50,249 nucleotides of DNA from Acetobacteraceae bacterium (GCA_003506895.1 DNXO01000069.1:87089-137337), one strand, 5' to 3'; counted from the first letter of the stretch, positions 1 to 8,444 are shown. Notes: generated from the letters alone by a model not told the origin. A program made the numbers and translations.

Positions 1-920
1 GCGGCACCGAGATGGGGCAGGGGCTTTATCTGAAGGTCGCCCAAATCGTCGCCGCGGAGTTCGGCATCGGTCTGGACCGGGTGAAGATCACCGCCACCAC
101 AACCGCCAAAGTGCCCAATACCTCGCCAACCGCCGCATCGTCCGGGACCGACCTGAACGGCAAGGCGGCACAGACGGCGGCGCGGACGATCAGGCAGCGT
201 ATGGCTGGCGTCGCGGCCATCGCGTTTGGTGTCCAGCCGGCCGAAGTTGTATTCGCCAACGGTAAGGTCAGTGCCGGCGGTCAGGACCTGACCTTTGGCG
301 AAGTCGCCAAGCTGGCGCATCGGGCGCGGGTTTCGTTGTCGTCCACCGGTTACTACAGCACACCGAAAATCCATTACGACACCAAGATCCATCAGGGCCG
401 GCCGTTCTACTATTTCGCCTATGGTGCGGCGGTTTCGGAAGTCGAGGTCGATACCCTGACCGGCGAATACCGGCTGCGGCGCGTCGATATCCTGCACGAT
501 GCCGGCAAGTCGCTGAATCCGGCGATCGACCTGGGGCAGGTAGAGGGTGGCTTCGTCCAGGGGATGGGCTGGCTGACGACCGAGGAACTGTGGTGGGACG
601 ACAAGGGGCATCTGCGTACTCACGCGCCCTCGACCTACAAAATCCCCGCCTGTGGCGACATTCCAGCGGCGTTCAACGTGTCGCTGTTCAAGGCGGGGCG
701 AAACAAAGAGGACGTGGTCTATCGCTCCAAGGCGGTGGGTGAGCCGCCGTTGATGCTGGGTATCGCGGTCTTCCAGGCGCTGCGCGATGCGGTCGCGGCT
801 TGTGGCGATGGGTGGACCGTGCCCCGTTTCGACGCGCCGGCGACTGCCGAACGGGTGCTGATGGCGATCGAGACAGTCCGAGCGGCCGGGGCAGTGCCGC
901 AAGCGCAGGCGGCTGACTGA
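1..920 (+). CDS. xdhB: Xanthine dehydrogenase-type molybdopterin-binding large subunit (3' end only)
   Basis: The gene enters from the left edge; the reading frame begins at base 3 and 305 residues are visible. The first residues read GTEMGQG, the molybdopterin-contacting motif of xanthine dehydrogenase/aldehyde oxidase large subunits. Near the C-terminus, KAVGEPPLMLG carries the catalytic glutamate of the family. The typical segments around GKSLNPAIDLGQVEGGFVQG are also present. Known enzymes hydroxylate hypoxanthine and xanthine to urate in the cytoplasm with Mo-cofactor, Fe-S and FAD. The stop overlaps the start of xdhC by one base (TGATG), so the two are co-translated. XdhC and guanine deaminase next door favour xanthine as the substrate over another aldehyde or heterocycle, but that is inference. 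The N-terminal part and the Fe-S/FAD subunit lie outside the window. Confidence 0.93.
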   Translation, partial: GTEMGQGLYLKVAQIVAAEFGIGLDRVKITATTTAKVPNTSPTAASSGTDLNGKAAQTAARTIRQRMAGVAAIAFGVQPAEVVFANGKVSAGGQDLTFGEVAKLAHRARVSLSSTGYYSTPKIHYDTKIHQGRPFYYFAYGAAVSEVEVDTLTGEYRLRRVDILHDAGKSLNPAIDLGQVEGGFVQGMGWLTTEELWWDDKGHLRTHAPSTYKIPACGDIPAAFNVSLFKAGRNKEDVVYRSKAVGEPPLMLGIAVFQALRDAVAACGDGWTVPRFDAPATAERVLMAIETVRAAGAVPQAQAAD

Positions 921-1771
921 TGGCGGCGTGGCTGGATGCCTTGGCCGCGGCGGAAGGCGACAACCAGCCCGCCGTGCTGGTGACGGTGTTGGCCGCCAAG
1001 GGCTCCACGCCGCGGGAGGCTGGGGCGAAGATGGTGGTATCCGCCGACGGCCTGGCCGGCACCATCGGCGGCGGCAACCTTGAATATCAGTGCGAGGCCG
1101 CGGCGCGGGACCTGCTGGCCTCGGGTGGGGAGGGGCCTTCGACGCGGGATTTCCCGCTGGGGCCAAGCCTCGGCCAATGCTGCGGCGGCCATGTGACGGT
1201 GCTGTTTGAGGTGCTGCGTCCGCCCAAACTGCAAATCGCCCTGTTCGGCGCAGGACATGTCGGCACGGCGCTGGTACGGTTGCTGGCGGACCTGCCATGC
1301 CGGGTGCAGTGGATTGATCCTCGCCCCGAGGCGCTGCCAGCCAATTTGCCGTCGAACGTGATCCCGGTGCGGACTGCCCAGCCGGCGCAGACGATTGCCG
1401 GCCTGCCATCCGGCAGCGTGGTTCTGGTGATGACGCACGACCACCAACTGGATTTCGACATCGTCGTCGCGGCGCTGCGACGCCCCGATTTGCGCGCGGT
1501 TGGCCTGATCGGATCGGACACCAAGCGTGCTCGGTTTCTAAGCCGTCTGGCCCGCCAGGGAATCCCGACCGATAAACTGATCTGCCCCATTGGGCTGCCC
1601 GGCATCGAGGGTAAGGAACCCGCCGTGGTCGCGCTGTCGGTCGCCGCGCAGATTATGCAACTCAATGTGTCCCTTCCAACGACAGAGCGGAGCATCGCCC
1701 CGATGCCGAAGACCGAACGAAGCTGCGGCGACTGTGTCTGCCCGCCCGTGACCACGCAGGGGCGGCGCTGA
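920..1771 (+). CDS. xdhC: Xanthine dehydrogenase accessory protein XdhC
   Basis: A 283-residue protein of the XdhC/CoxI family. Members bind molybdenum cofactor, promote its sulfuration and insert it into the hydroxylase apoenzyme. The N-terminal domain carries the TPREAGAKM and GGGNLE motifs and LGQCCGGHV. The C-terminal Rossmann domain begins at LFGAGHVG around residue 110 and contains IGSDTKRARF. The start ATG shares its A with the stop of the large-subunit gene, and its stop TGA shares its A with the ATG of the guanine deaminase, so all three are translationally coupled. The extreme C-terminus has an unusual short Cys-rich tail (CGDCVC) that is not part of the core fold; its role is unknown. 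Confidence 0.93.
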   Translation: MAAWLDALAAAEGDNQPAVLVTVLAAKGSTPREAGAKMVVSADGLAGTIGGGNLEYQCEAAARDLLASGGEGPSTRDFPLGPSLGQCCGGHVTVLFEVLRPPKLQIALFGAGHVGTALVRLLADLPCRVQWIDPRPEALPANLPSNVIPVRTAQPAQTIAGLPSGSVVLVMTHDHQLDFDIVVAALRRPDLRAVGLIGSDTKRARFLSRLARQGIPTDKLICPIGLPGIEGKEPAVVALSVAAQIMQLNVSLPTTERSIAPMPKTERSCGDCVCPPVTTQGRR

Positions 1772-2241
1772 TGCCGGCCGAGGACCACATGCGGCGTGCC
1801 ATCGGCCTGTCGCTGGAAATGATGCGCTCCGGCCGCGGCGGACCCTTCGGCGCGGTGATCGTAAAGGATGACAGGATCGTCGCCGAGGGGTTCAATCAGG
1901 TCACCTCCAAAAACGACCCGACGGCGCATGCCGAGGTCGTCGCCGTCAGACTGGCGTGTCAGGCACTGGGCACATTCGATCTGACCGGCTGCGAGATTTA
2001 TACCAGTTGCGAACCCTGCCCGATGTGTCTCAGCGCCATCTACTGGGCTCGGCTTGGCAGGATCTATTACGCGAACGATCGCGAAGACGCCGCGAAGATC
2101 GGGTTTCGGGACGATTTCCTATACCATGAGATCCCGCTGCCGCTGGAGCAGCGTTCTATTCCGATCCAACCGCTGTTGCGGGCCGAGGGCTGGGCCGCGT
2201 TCGAGGAGTGGGACCGCAAGCCGGATAAAATCGAGTACTAG
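1771..2241 (+). CDS. guaD: Guanine deaminase (CMP/dCMP deaminase fold)
   Basis: A 156-residue zinc nucleobase deaminase of the cytidine-deaminase superfamily. The zinc and catalytic residues are in HAE (His53, Glu55) and PCPMC (Cys83, Cys86). The C-terminal half follows the GuaD pattern (FRDDFLYHE, then an acidic/aromatic tail). Guanine deaminases convert guanine to xanthine, which is the substrate of the xanthine dehydrogenase encoded just upstream. The start overlaps xdhC by one base. The fold is shared with tRNA-adenosine and cytosine deaminases; assignment to guanine rests on the C-terminal similarity and the operon partner. Confidence 0.88.
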   Translation: MPAEDHMRRAIGLSLEMMRSGRGGPFGAVIVKDDRIVAEGFNQVTSKNDPTAHAEVVAVRLACQALGTFDLTGCEIYTSCEPCPMCLSAIYWARLGRIYYANDREDAAKIGFRDDFLYHEIPLPLEQRSIPIQPLLRAEGWAAFEEWDRKPDKIEY

Positions 2242-2248
2242 GATACGC

Positions 2249-2277
2249 GGCGAAATAACCGCTTCGATGGACGCACG
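2249..2277 (+). repeat. Direct repeat A, copy 1
   Basis: A 29-bp unit starting ggcgaaataaccgcttc that recurs at 2733-2761 with two mismatches. It lies 7 bases after the guaD stop. Confidence 0.8.
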
Positions 2278-2340
2278 TCCGATGGAGACCGTCATAGCCG
2301 CGACTGGGACGGCCCTGATGATGAGAGGGCGCGACTCCCA

Positions 2341-2369
2341 TCGAACGATCCGTTTATTCCGCCGCAGCC
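2341..2369 (+). repeat. Direct repeat C, copy 1
   Basis: Begins tcgaacgatccgtttattcc. It recurs at 3027-3053 with one substitution in the first 22 bases and a 3-base indel after it. Confidence 0.75.
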
Positions 2370-2381
2370 CGTAAGACGCCC

Positions 2382-2428
2382 TTCTCGGCGATCTCGGCGG
2401 TTCTCCGCGATCTCTGCGTCACAAAAAG
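2382..2428 (+). repeat. Inverted repeat B, left arm
   Basis: Contains ttctccgcgatctctgcgtc and ends in acaaaaagc. Its reverse complement appears at 2632-2679 with few mismatches, about 200 bp away. The 'ctctgcgatctctgcgtc' wording resembles small dispersed intergenic repeats seen in many bacterial genomes. Confidence 0.8.
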
Positions 2429-2631
2429 CGGACTATCGCCCACCCCCGCCGGCTTATGTCGCGCACCGTCTAATAACAGCAACGGAAGGCACCCAAGGAG
2501 GCCAAGCCGGGCGGTGGCCATGACACAAGAGGGAGCCCCTACCGCTCCGGCTTACCCGCAAACGAACGCTCCGTCGTCCAGGCCGACGGCCCTTTTTCCC
2601 TGGGGGCTAACGGATAGGGCAATGCGGTTGC

Positions 2632-2679
2632 CTTTTTGTGACGCAGAGATCGCCGAGAACCGCAGAGATCGCAGAGATG
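2632..2679 (-). repeat. Inverted repeat B, right arm
   Basis: Reads ctttttgtgacgcagagatc onward, the reverse complement of the 2382-2428 arm with a few substitutions. It is internally repetitive (cgcagagatc occurs in near-tandem). Confidence 0.8.
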
Positions 2680-2732
2680 CACTTTGCGGCTGCACCAGTC
2701 GGTATCTGGCTGGCTGGGGCTACAGGGCTGGT

Positions 2733-2761
2733 GGCGAAATAATCGCTTCTATGGACGCACG
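2733..2761 (+). repeat. Direct repeat A, copy 2
   Basis: Begins ggcgaaataatcgcttct; 27 of 29 positions match the copy at 2249-2277. Confidence 0.8.
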
Positions 2762-3026
2762 GGCGTTGAAATAGGGTGCGCCGATGTTCAGGCCCCCGAT
2801 GTCCACCGGGATAAAGCGTTGGCGGAACACGATCTGCCCCATCCATCGGGTCCGCAGCAGACACGGCCATAACGGGAGAGGAAAAACCACTTTCTGCCAA
2901 AGTGTTATTAAATCCATCGACGGTCAACCGCGTTACTGGCGGGACAAAAAGCCGAAGGATCGCCACTCCGTCTTAGCGCCCATGCGGTAGAGGCACGCCA
3001 TCACAATGAAAGGCCGTTGGCTTCCG

Positions 3027-3053
3027 TCGAACGATTCGTTTATTCCGCAGCCG
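3027..3053 (+). repeat. Direct repeat C, copy 2
   Basis: Begins tcgaacgattcgtttattcc; matches the copy at 2341-2369. It lies about 110 bp upstream of the GltD-like gene. Confidence 0.75.
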
Positions 3054-3093
3054 GCCCTTAACCATCCCGGCGCATTCGGTGAAACGGCACCGT

Positions 3094-3107
3094 TTGACCG
3101 GCGTCAA
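3094..3107 (+). promoter_or_regulatory. Candidate operator/promoter element upstream of the GltD-like gene
   Basis: TTGAC-CGGC-GTCAA is a perfect 5-bp inverted repeat 59 bases before the ATG at 3166. Its left half (TTGACC) could also serve as a -35 box, with a weak -10 (tcttaa) near 3118. No regulator gene is nearby, so the role is only a suggestion. Confidence 0.3.
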
Positions 3108-3165
3108 CGCCGCCGCATCTTAACCGTGCTTCCTCCTGGTCAAGCAAGCCGGGAGACCCCGCCGC

Positions 3166-4812
3166 ATGGCACAAGGCACTTCGCGTGACCTGACACCGGT
3201 CATTGATCTGACGCTGGACCGAGGCACCGGACCGTTCCGCACCCGCCATCCGGTTTGGTCCGACCTCCGTCCACCTTGCAACAATGCCTGCCCGGCGGGC
3301 GAGAACATTCAGGCCTGGCTCGCGCTGGCGCAGGCGGGGGACTACCGCAAGGCATGGGAAACCCTGGTCGCGGATAATCCGCTGCCGGCCACCCATGGGC
3401 GCGTCTGCTATCACCCGTGCGAAACCGGCTGCAATCGCGGGGAAATGGACGCGCCGGTGTCGATCCACGCAGTCGAGCGTTTCCTGGGTGATCGCGCCAC
3501 CGCCGAGGCCTGGGACTATCCGGCCCCCGCGCCGCGGTCCGGCAAGCGCGTCCTGGTTGTTGGTGCGGGTCCGTCCGGCTTGTCCGCAGCCTACCATCTG
3601 ACACGCCTTGGTCATGAGGTCGAAATCCACGAAGCTGGCCCCGTCGCCGGCGGCATGCTTCAGTTCGGGATTCCCGCCTATCGCTTGCCGCGGGCCGAAC
3701 TGGCCGCCGAAATCGCGCGGATCGAGCGGTTTGGGGTGAAAATCGTGCTGAACCACCCGATCAGCGACGTCAAAGCCGAACAGGTTCAGGGCAAATTCGA
3801 CGCGGTGTTCGTCGCCATCGGCGCCCATGTTGCGCATCATGCGGAGATTCCCGCGAACGACGCGGCCCGCATTCTGGATGCGGTTTCCGTGTTGGGCGAT
3901 GTCGGTAATGGCGGAAAACCCGCACTCGGGCGGCGGGTTGTGATCTATGGCGGCGGCAACACGGCGATGGACGCCGCCCGCACGGCAAGGCGCCTGGGTG
4001 CCGAGGAAACGGTGATCATCTACCGGCGCGACCGAGCGCATATGCCCGCGCATGGATTTGAGGCGGATGAGGCGCTGGAGGAAGGCGTGCAAATCCGATG
4101 GCTGACCAGCATCAAGGAGGTCGTGGGGCCCTCCCTGACGGTCGAGCGCATGGAACTGGACGACAAGGGCCGTCCGCATCCCACGGGCGAGTTCGATACG
4201 CTGGAAGCCGACAGCGTCATCCTCGCCCTGGGTCAGCAGACCGATAGCGGATTTCTGCGGAATTTCCCCGATATTGAGGCCAAACCCGACGGCACGGTGG
4301 TCGTCGATCGGCAGATGATGACCGGGCATCCCGGCCTGTTCGCGGGCGGCGACATGGTGCCAAGTGAGCGCACCGTCACCACCGCCACGGGCCATGGCAA
4401 GCTGGCCGCCCGCAATATCGACGCCTGGCTCCGGGGACAGACTTATGTGCCGCCCGACCAAGCGCCGGTTGTTACATTCGACATGCTGCATCTGCCGGTG
4501 TTCAGCGACGTCGATCCCGCCGCCCAGCCGCGGCTCGCCGCGGAAGACCGCCTTGCCGGCTTCACCGAAATCCTCGCCGGACTGACCGAACCCGCCGCTC
4601 GGCATGAAGCGCAACGCTGCCTGAGCTGCGGCGTCTGTTTCGAATGTGACAACTGCTTCGCGGCTTGTCCGGAGCAGGCGATCGTCAAACTGGGGCCGGG
4701 GAATGGTTATCGCCTGAACGAGGAACGCTGCACCGGCTGCGCGACATGTTTCGACCAATGCCCCTGCCACGCGATCCAGATGGTGGTTGCGACCCAACAA
4801 TGGATCGCCTGA
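3166..4812 (+). CDS. GltD/AegA-like NAD(P)H oxidoreductase with C-terminal ferredoxin domain
   Basis: A 548-residue iron-sulfur flavoprotein related to the glutamate synthase small subunit, PreT and AegA/YgfK. The N-terminal region has the cysteine pattern of the GltD/DPYD helical Fe-S domain (Cys38, Cys42, Cys81, Cys85, Cys89). An FAD-binding VVGAGPSG follows at about 131, and an NAD(P)-binding IYGGGNTAMDAA at about 262. A two-cluster ferredoxin module closes the protein (CLSCGVCFECDNCFAACP, then CTGCATCFDQCPC). Such proteins move electrons between NAD(P)H and ferredoxin or a partner. The partner here is probably the PFOR-type enzyme starting 11 bases downstream. GGGAG precedes the chosen ATG. 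The large GltB subunit is absent, so glutamate synthesis is unlikely. A role in reducing a nucleobase or in recycling reduced ferredoxin is inference. Confidence 0.85.
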   Translation: MAQGTSRDLTPVIDLTLDRGTGPFRTRHPVWSDLRPPCNNACPAGENIQAWLALAQAGDYRKAWETLVADNPLPATHGRVCYHPCETGCNRGEMDAPVSIHAVERFLGDRATAEAWDYPAPAPRSGKRVLVVGAGPSGLSAAYHLTRLGHEVEIHEAGPVAGGMLQFGIPAYRLPRAELAAEIARIERFGVKIVLNHPISDVKAEQVQGKFDAVFVAIGAHVAHHAEIPANDAARILDAVSVLGDVGNGGKPALGRRVVIYGGGNTAMDAARTARRLGAEETVIIYRRDRAHMPAHGFEADEALEEGVQIRWLTSIKEVVGPSLTVERMELDDKGRPHPTGEFDTLEADSVILALGQQTDSGFLRNFPDIEAKPDGTVVVDRQMMTGHPGLFAGGDMVPSERTVTTATGHGKLAARNIDAWLRGQTYVPPDQAPVVTFDMLHLPVFSDVDPAAQPRLAAEDRLAGFTEILAGLTEPAARHEAQRCLSCGVCFECDNCFAACPEQAIVKLGPGNGYRLNEERCTGCATCFDQCPCHAIQMVVATQQWIA

Positions 4813-4823
4813 AGGAGACTTCG

Positions 4824-7800
4824 ATGTCCCAAACCCACGCGACGATGGACGGCAATACCGCGGTCGCGCATGTGGCTTACCGGGTGAATGAGGTCTGCGC
4901 GATCTATCCGATCACGCCATCCTCCACGATGGCCGAACTCGCGGATGAGTGGGCGGCGCTGGGCATCAGGAACATCTGGGGCAACATCCCGATCATCCAG
5001 CAGATGCAAAGCGAGGGCGGGGCGGCGGGCGCGGTTCACGGCGCCCTGCAATCCGGCGCGCTGACCACGACGTTCACGGCGTCGCAGGGATTGCTGCTGA
5101 TGACTCCGAACATGTTCAAGATCGCCGGGGAGCTGACGCCGGCGGTGTTCCATGTGGCGGCGCGCGCCTTGGCCACCCAGGCGTTGTCGATCTTCGGCGA
5201 TCATACCGATGTGATGGCGGTGCGCTCCACCGGCTTCGCCTTCCTCTGTTCGGCCAGCGTGCAAGAGGCGCACGATATGGCGCTGATCGCCCAGGCGGTG
5301 ACGCTGGAGGCCAGGATTCCGGTGCTGCATTTCTTCGATGGGTTCCGGACCTCGCATGAGCTGAACACCATAGACCTGCTGACCGACGCGCAGATCCGGG
5401 CGATGATCGATGACGATCTGGTCCGCGCCCATCGTCGGCGGGCGCTGAATCCCGAGCATCCGTTCATTCGGGGCACGGCGCACAACCCGGATACCTTCTT
5501 TCAGGCGCGCGAGACCGCGAACCCATTCTACGCGGCGTTGCCGGGAATCGTGCAGAAGCACATGGACCGATTCGCGGCGCTGACCGGACGGCAATACCAT
5601 CCGTTCGACTTTTTCGGACCCGCCGACGCGGAGCGGGTGGTAGTGGCGATGGGAACCGGTGCTGAAACCGCCCGGATCGCGGTGGAAACCTTGCAGGCGC
5701 GCGGTGAAAAGGTCGGCGTGTTGCAGGTTCGCCTGTTCCGCCCGTTCGATGCGGCCGCGTTGCTGGCCGTGCTGCCGGAAACGGTGCGCTCGATCGCGGT
5801 GCTGGAGCAGACCAAGGAACCGGGCGCGCCGGCCGAACCCATGTATCTGGATGTCGTGGCGACACTCGCCCGGGCGGTCGCGACCGGCGAACGCAGTTTC
5901 CTTCCGCGTGTGGTCGGCGGGCGGTACGGGCTGTCGTCGAAGGATTTTTCGCCGGCCCTGGCGAAAGCGGTCTTCGATGAGCTTGAAAGGCCTGTGCCGA
6001 AGACCGGGTTCACGTTGGGGATCGACGACGACGTCTGTCACACCAGCCTGCCGCCCGATCCTGCATTTCCCTGCGATCCGCCAGGGGCCGTATGCGCCGT
6101 GTTTTATGGTCTGGGCTCGGACGGGACGGTGGGCGCCAACAAGAACACGGTCAAAATCATCGCCGAGGATGCCGGTCTGCATGCCCAAGGTTACTTCGTC
6201 TATGACTCGCACAAATCCGGTGCCCAGACGATTTCCCACCTGCGGTTTGGGCAGGCGCCGATCAGGGCGCCGTTTCTGATCCAGAAAGCCAGTTTCGTCG
6301 CGATCCATCAGTTTGCGTTTATCGAGCGGCAGGATGTGCTGCGAATGGCGGCGCCGGGTGCGACGGTATTGCTGAACGCGCCGTTCGCGGCGGATGTCGT
6401 TTGGGACAAGCTGCCGTGCGCCATGCAGGCCCGCATCATCACGGACAAACTGCGTGTCTATGTGATCGACGCCTCGAAGGTGGCCGCTGATGTCGGGCTG
6501 CGCGGGCGTACGAACACCATCCTGCAAACCTGTTTCTTTGCCCTGTCCGGCGTGCTGCCCCGCGAACGGGCGATCGAGCAGATCAAGCACGCGATCCAGA
6601 AGACGTACGGCAAGCGCGGGGATGCGGTGGTTCAGCGCAACTTCCATGCAGTCGATGCGACATTGGTTCGGCTGTTCGAGGTCGCCATTCCGGACGCCGC
6701 AACCAATACGTGGGAACGTCAGTCGCCTGTTCCGGCGGATGCGCCGGCATTCATCCGCCGTGTCACCGCGCTGATGCTGGAAGGGCGCGGCGATGAGGTT
6801 CCGGTCAGTCTGATGCCCGCGGATGGCACCTGGCCCTCCGGCACCGCCGCGTGGGAGAAGCGCAATATCGCCGAGACGGTCCCGGTGTGGCACCCGGATC
6901 TGTGCGTCCAGTGCGGCCAGTGCAGCTTCGTCTGTCCGCACGGGGTGATCCAGGCGCGGTATTTCGATGCGGGGCGCCTGGAATCGGCCCCCGCCAGCTT
7001 CATGTCGGCGCCGATCAATGTGCGCGGCTTCCCGAACGTCCGTTTCACCCTGTCGTTCGCGATGGAAGACTGCACCGGATGCTCATTGTGCGCCGAGGCG
7101 TGCCCGACCGAACCAGCCAAGTCCTTGGTGATGCGGGACAAGATGCCGTTGCTACAGGACGCCCGCGCCAATCTCGCCTTCGCCGAAACGCTGCCGGTGA
7201 ACGACCGAGCCAGGGTGGACTTCGCCAATGTGCGCGGCGTGCAGTTCCTGGAGCCGTTGTTCACCTTCTCCGGGGCGTGCGCCGGGTGCGGTGAGACCCC
7301 ATACCTGAAGTTGCTGTCGCAGTTGTTTGGCGACCGAGCGCAGATCGCCAACGCGACGGGATGTTCGTCGATCTACGGCGGCAATTTGCCCGTCACGCCA
7401 TGGGGCGTGAATCGGGAGGGCCGGGGGCCGGCCTGGTCGAACTCGTTGTTCGAGGATAACGCCGAATTCGGCCTGGGCTTCCGTCTGGCCGCCGATCAGC
7501 ATCTGGAACTGGCGCGGTCGCTGCTGGTGAAGCTGGAGGCCGAGGTCGGCAGCGAATTGGTGCAGGCGATCCTGGACGCCCCGCAGGTGCGGGAGTCCGA
7601 TATTCGCGCCCAGCGGCAAAGGGTGGGGTTGTTGGTGGAGCGGGTGCGGGCCCTGGGCGATCGGCCGGACGCCGCGGATATGCTGTCGCTCGTCGATCAT
7701 CTGGTGCGGCGGAGCATCTGGATCGTCGGCGGCGACGGTTGGGCATACGACATCGGTTATGGCGGGTTGGACCATGTTTTGGCGACGGGCCGCGATGTGA

Positions 7801-8444
7801 ACGTGCTGGTGCTGGACACCGAGGTTTACTCCAACACGGGTGGCCAGGCCTCGAAAGCAACGCCGCTGGGGGCCGTGGCCAAATTCGCTGCCGCCGGCAA
7901 ACGCGTGGCGCGCAAGGATCTTGCGTTGCAGGCGATTGCCTATGGAAACGTCTATGTCGCCCAGGTCGCGATGGGCGCCAATCCGCAGCAGACCTTGCAG
8001 GCCTTCCGGGAGGCGGAAGCCTATGATGGGCCATCGCTGATCCTCGCCTATTCCCACTGCATCGCACATGGGATCGACATGCAGTTCGGCATGAAGCAGC
8101 AGGATCTGGCGGTCGCCAGCGGTTACTGGCCGCTGTTTCGTTACAACCCGGCTATGCGGGCGTTCGGCAGCAATCCGTTCGTGTTGGACAGTCCACGGCC
8201 GACGCTGCCGTTCCGCGCCTACGCCGGCAACGAGATGCGCTACAAGTCGCTGGCGCAGACCCGGCCAGCGGATTCCGCCCGCCTGTTGGATGCGGCGCAG
8301 GCCGCGATCCTGGAGAAATACCGGACCTACGAGGAAATGGCGGGGTGGTCGGCCTCCAGGTTCGCCCCAGCCGGTGTGGATCGGCCCCAAGCGGCGGTTA
8401 TCGCGGAACCACCTTGGGAGGCGGCTGAGGGGGTGCGGGGATAG
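4824..8444 (+). CDS. nifJ: Pyruvate (2-oxoacid):ferredoxin/flavodoxin oxidoreductase
   Basis: A single-chain 1206-residue PFOR, close to the usual 1170-1200. The N-terminal catalytic domain has YPITPSSTMAE at about residue 30. The two-cluster ferredoxin domain has CVQCGQCSFVCP from Cys694 and CTGCSLCAEACP from Cys750. The C-terminal thiamine-diphosphate domain has CAGCGETPY, GDGWAYDIGYGG and LDTEVYSNTGGQ. Family members oxidise pyruvate and CoA to acetyl-CoA and CO2 and reduce ferredoxin or flavodoxin. The ATG at 4824 was chosen because GAAGGAG lies just upstream and the protein begins like the family; an in-frame ATG at 4800 is also possible. It pairs with the GltD-like protein 11 bases upstream. 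Substrate preference for pyruvate over another 2-oxoacid cannot be told from sequence alone. Confidence 0.92.
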   Translation: MSQTHATMDGNTAVAHVAYRVNEVCAIYPITPSSTMAELADEWAALGIRNIWGNIPIIQQMQSEGGAAGAVHGALQSGALTTTFTASQGLLLMTPNMFKIAGELTPAVFHVAARALATQALSIFGDHTDVMAVRSTGFAFLCSASVQEAHDMALIAQAVTLEARIPVLHFFDGFRTSHELNTIDLLTDAQIRAMIDDDLVRAHRRRALNPEHPFIRGTAHNPDTFFQARETANPFYAALPGIVQKHMDRFAALTGRQYHPFDFFGPADAERVVVAMGTGAETARIAVETLQARGEKVGVLQVRLFRPFDAAALLAVLPETVRSIAVLEQTKEPGAPAEPMYLDVVATLARAVATGERSFLPRVVGGRYGLSSKDFSPALAKAVFDELERPVPKTGFTLGIDDDVCHTSLPPDPAFPCDPPGAVCAVFYGLGSDGTVGANKNTVKIIAEDAGLHAQGYFVYDSHKSGAQTISHLRFGQAPIRAPFLIQKASFVAIHQFAFIERQDVLRMAAPGATVLLNAPFAADVVWDKLPCAMQARIITDKLRVYVIDASKVAADVGLRGRTNTILQTCFFALSGVLPRERAIEQIKHAIQKTYGKRGDAVVQRNFHAVDATLVRLFEVAIPDAATNTWERQSPVPADAPAFIRRVTALMLEGRGDEVPVSLMPADGTWPSGTAAWEKRNIAETVPVWHPDLCVQCGQCSFVCPHGVIQARYFDAGRLESAPASFMSAPINVRGFPNVRFTLSFAMEDCTGCSLCAEACPTEPAKSLVMRDKMPLLQDARANLAFAETLPVNDRARVDFANVRGVQFLEPLFTFSGACAGCGETPYLKLLSQLFGDRAQIANATGCSSIYGGNLPVTPWGVNREGRGPAWSNSLFEDNAEFGLGFRLAADQHLELARSLLVKLEAEVGSELVQAILDAPQVRESDIRAQRQRVGLLVERVRALGDRPDAADMLSLVDHLVRRSIWIVGGDGWAYDIGYGGLDHVLATGRDVNVLVLDTEVYSNTGGQASKATPLGAVAKFAAAGKRVARKDLALQAIAYGNVYVAQVAMGANPQQTLQAFREAEAYDGPSLILAYSHCIAHGIDMQFGMKQQDLAVASGYWPLFRYNPAMRAFGSNPFVLDSPRPTLPFRAYAGNEMRYKSLAQTRPADSARLLDAAQAAILEKYRTYEEMAGWSASRFAPAGVDRPQAAVIAEPPWEAAEGVRG

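Larger units (their letters stand above)
2242..3165. other. Repeat-rich 0.9 kb intergenic region without a convincing gene
   Basis: No open frame here has recognisable protein similarity. The region is a patchwork of imperfect repeats: two direct copies of a 29-bp unit (2249 and 2733), two inverted copies of a roughly 47-bp Cys/Arg-codon-like 'cgcagagatc' unit (2382 and 2632), and two direct copies of a roughly 27-bp unit (2341 and 3027). Short minus-strand frames at 2607-2966 and 2720-2917 look neither intact nor gene-like. It separates the xdh/guaD run from the GltD-like/PFOR pair, so it likely holds the promoter of the latter and possibly the terminator of the former. Confidence 0.7.

Noticed and set aside
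2607..2966. Decayed protein-coding remnant on the minus strand of the spacer
   Set aside because: The translation shows no recognisable domain and overlaps the repeat units; remnant status cannot be supported.
3058..4800. Long minus-strand frame opposite the GltD-like gene
   Set aside because: It is antisense to a well-recognised protein and has no motif; such frames are common in GC-rich DNA.
4707..6941. 744-codon minus-strand frame opposite PFOR
   Set aside because: Arg/His-rich translation without domain, fully inside the PFOR gene.
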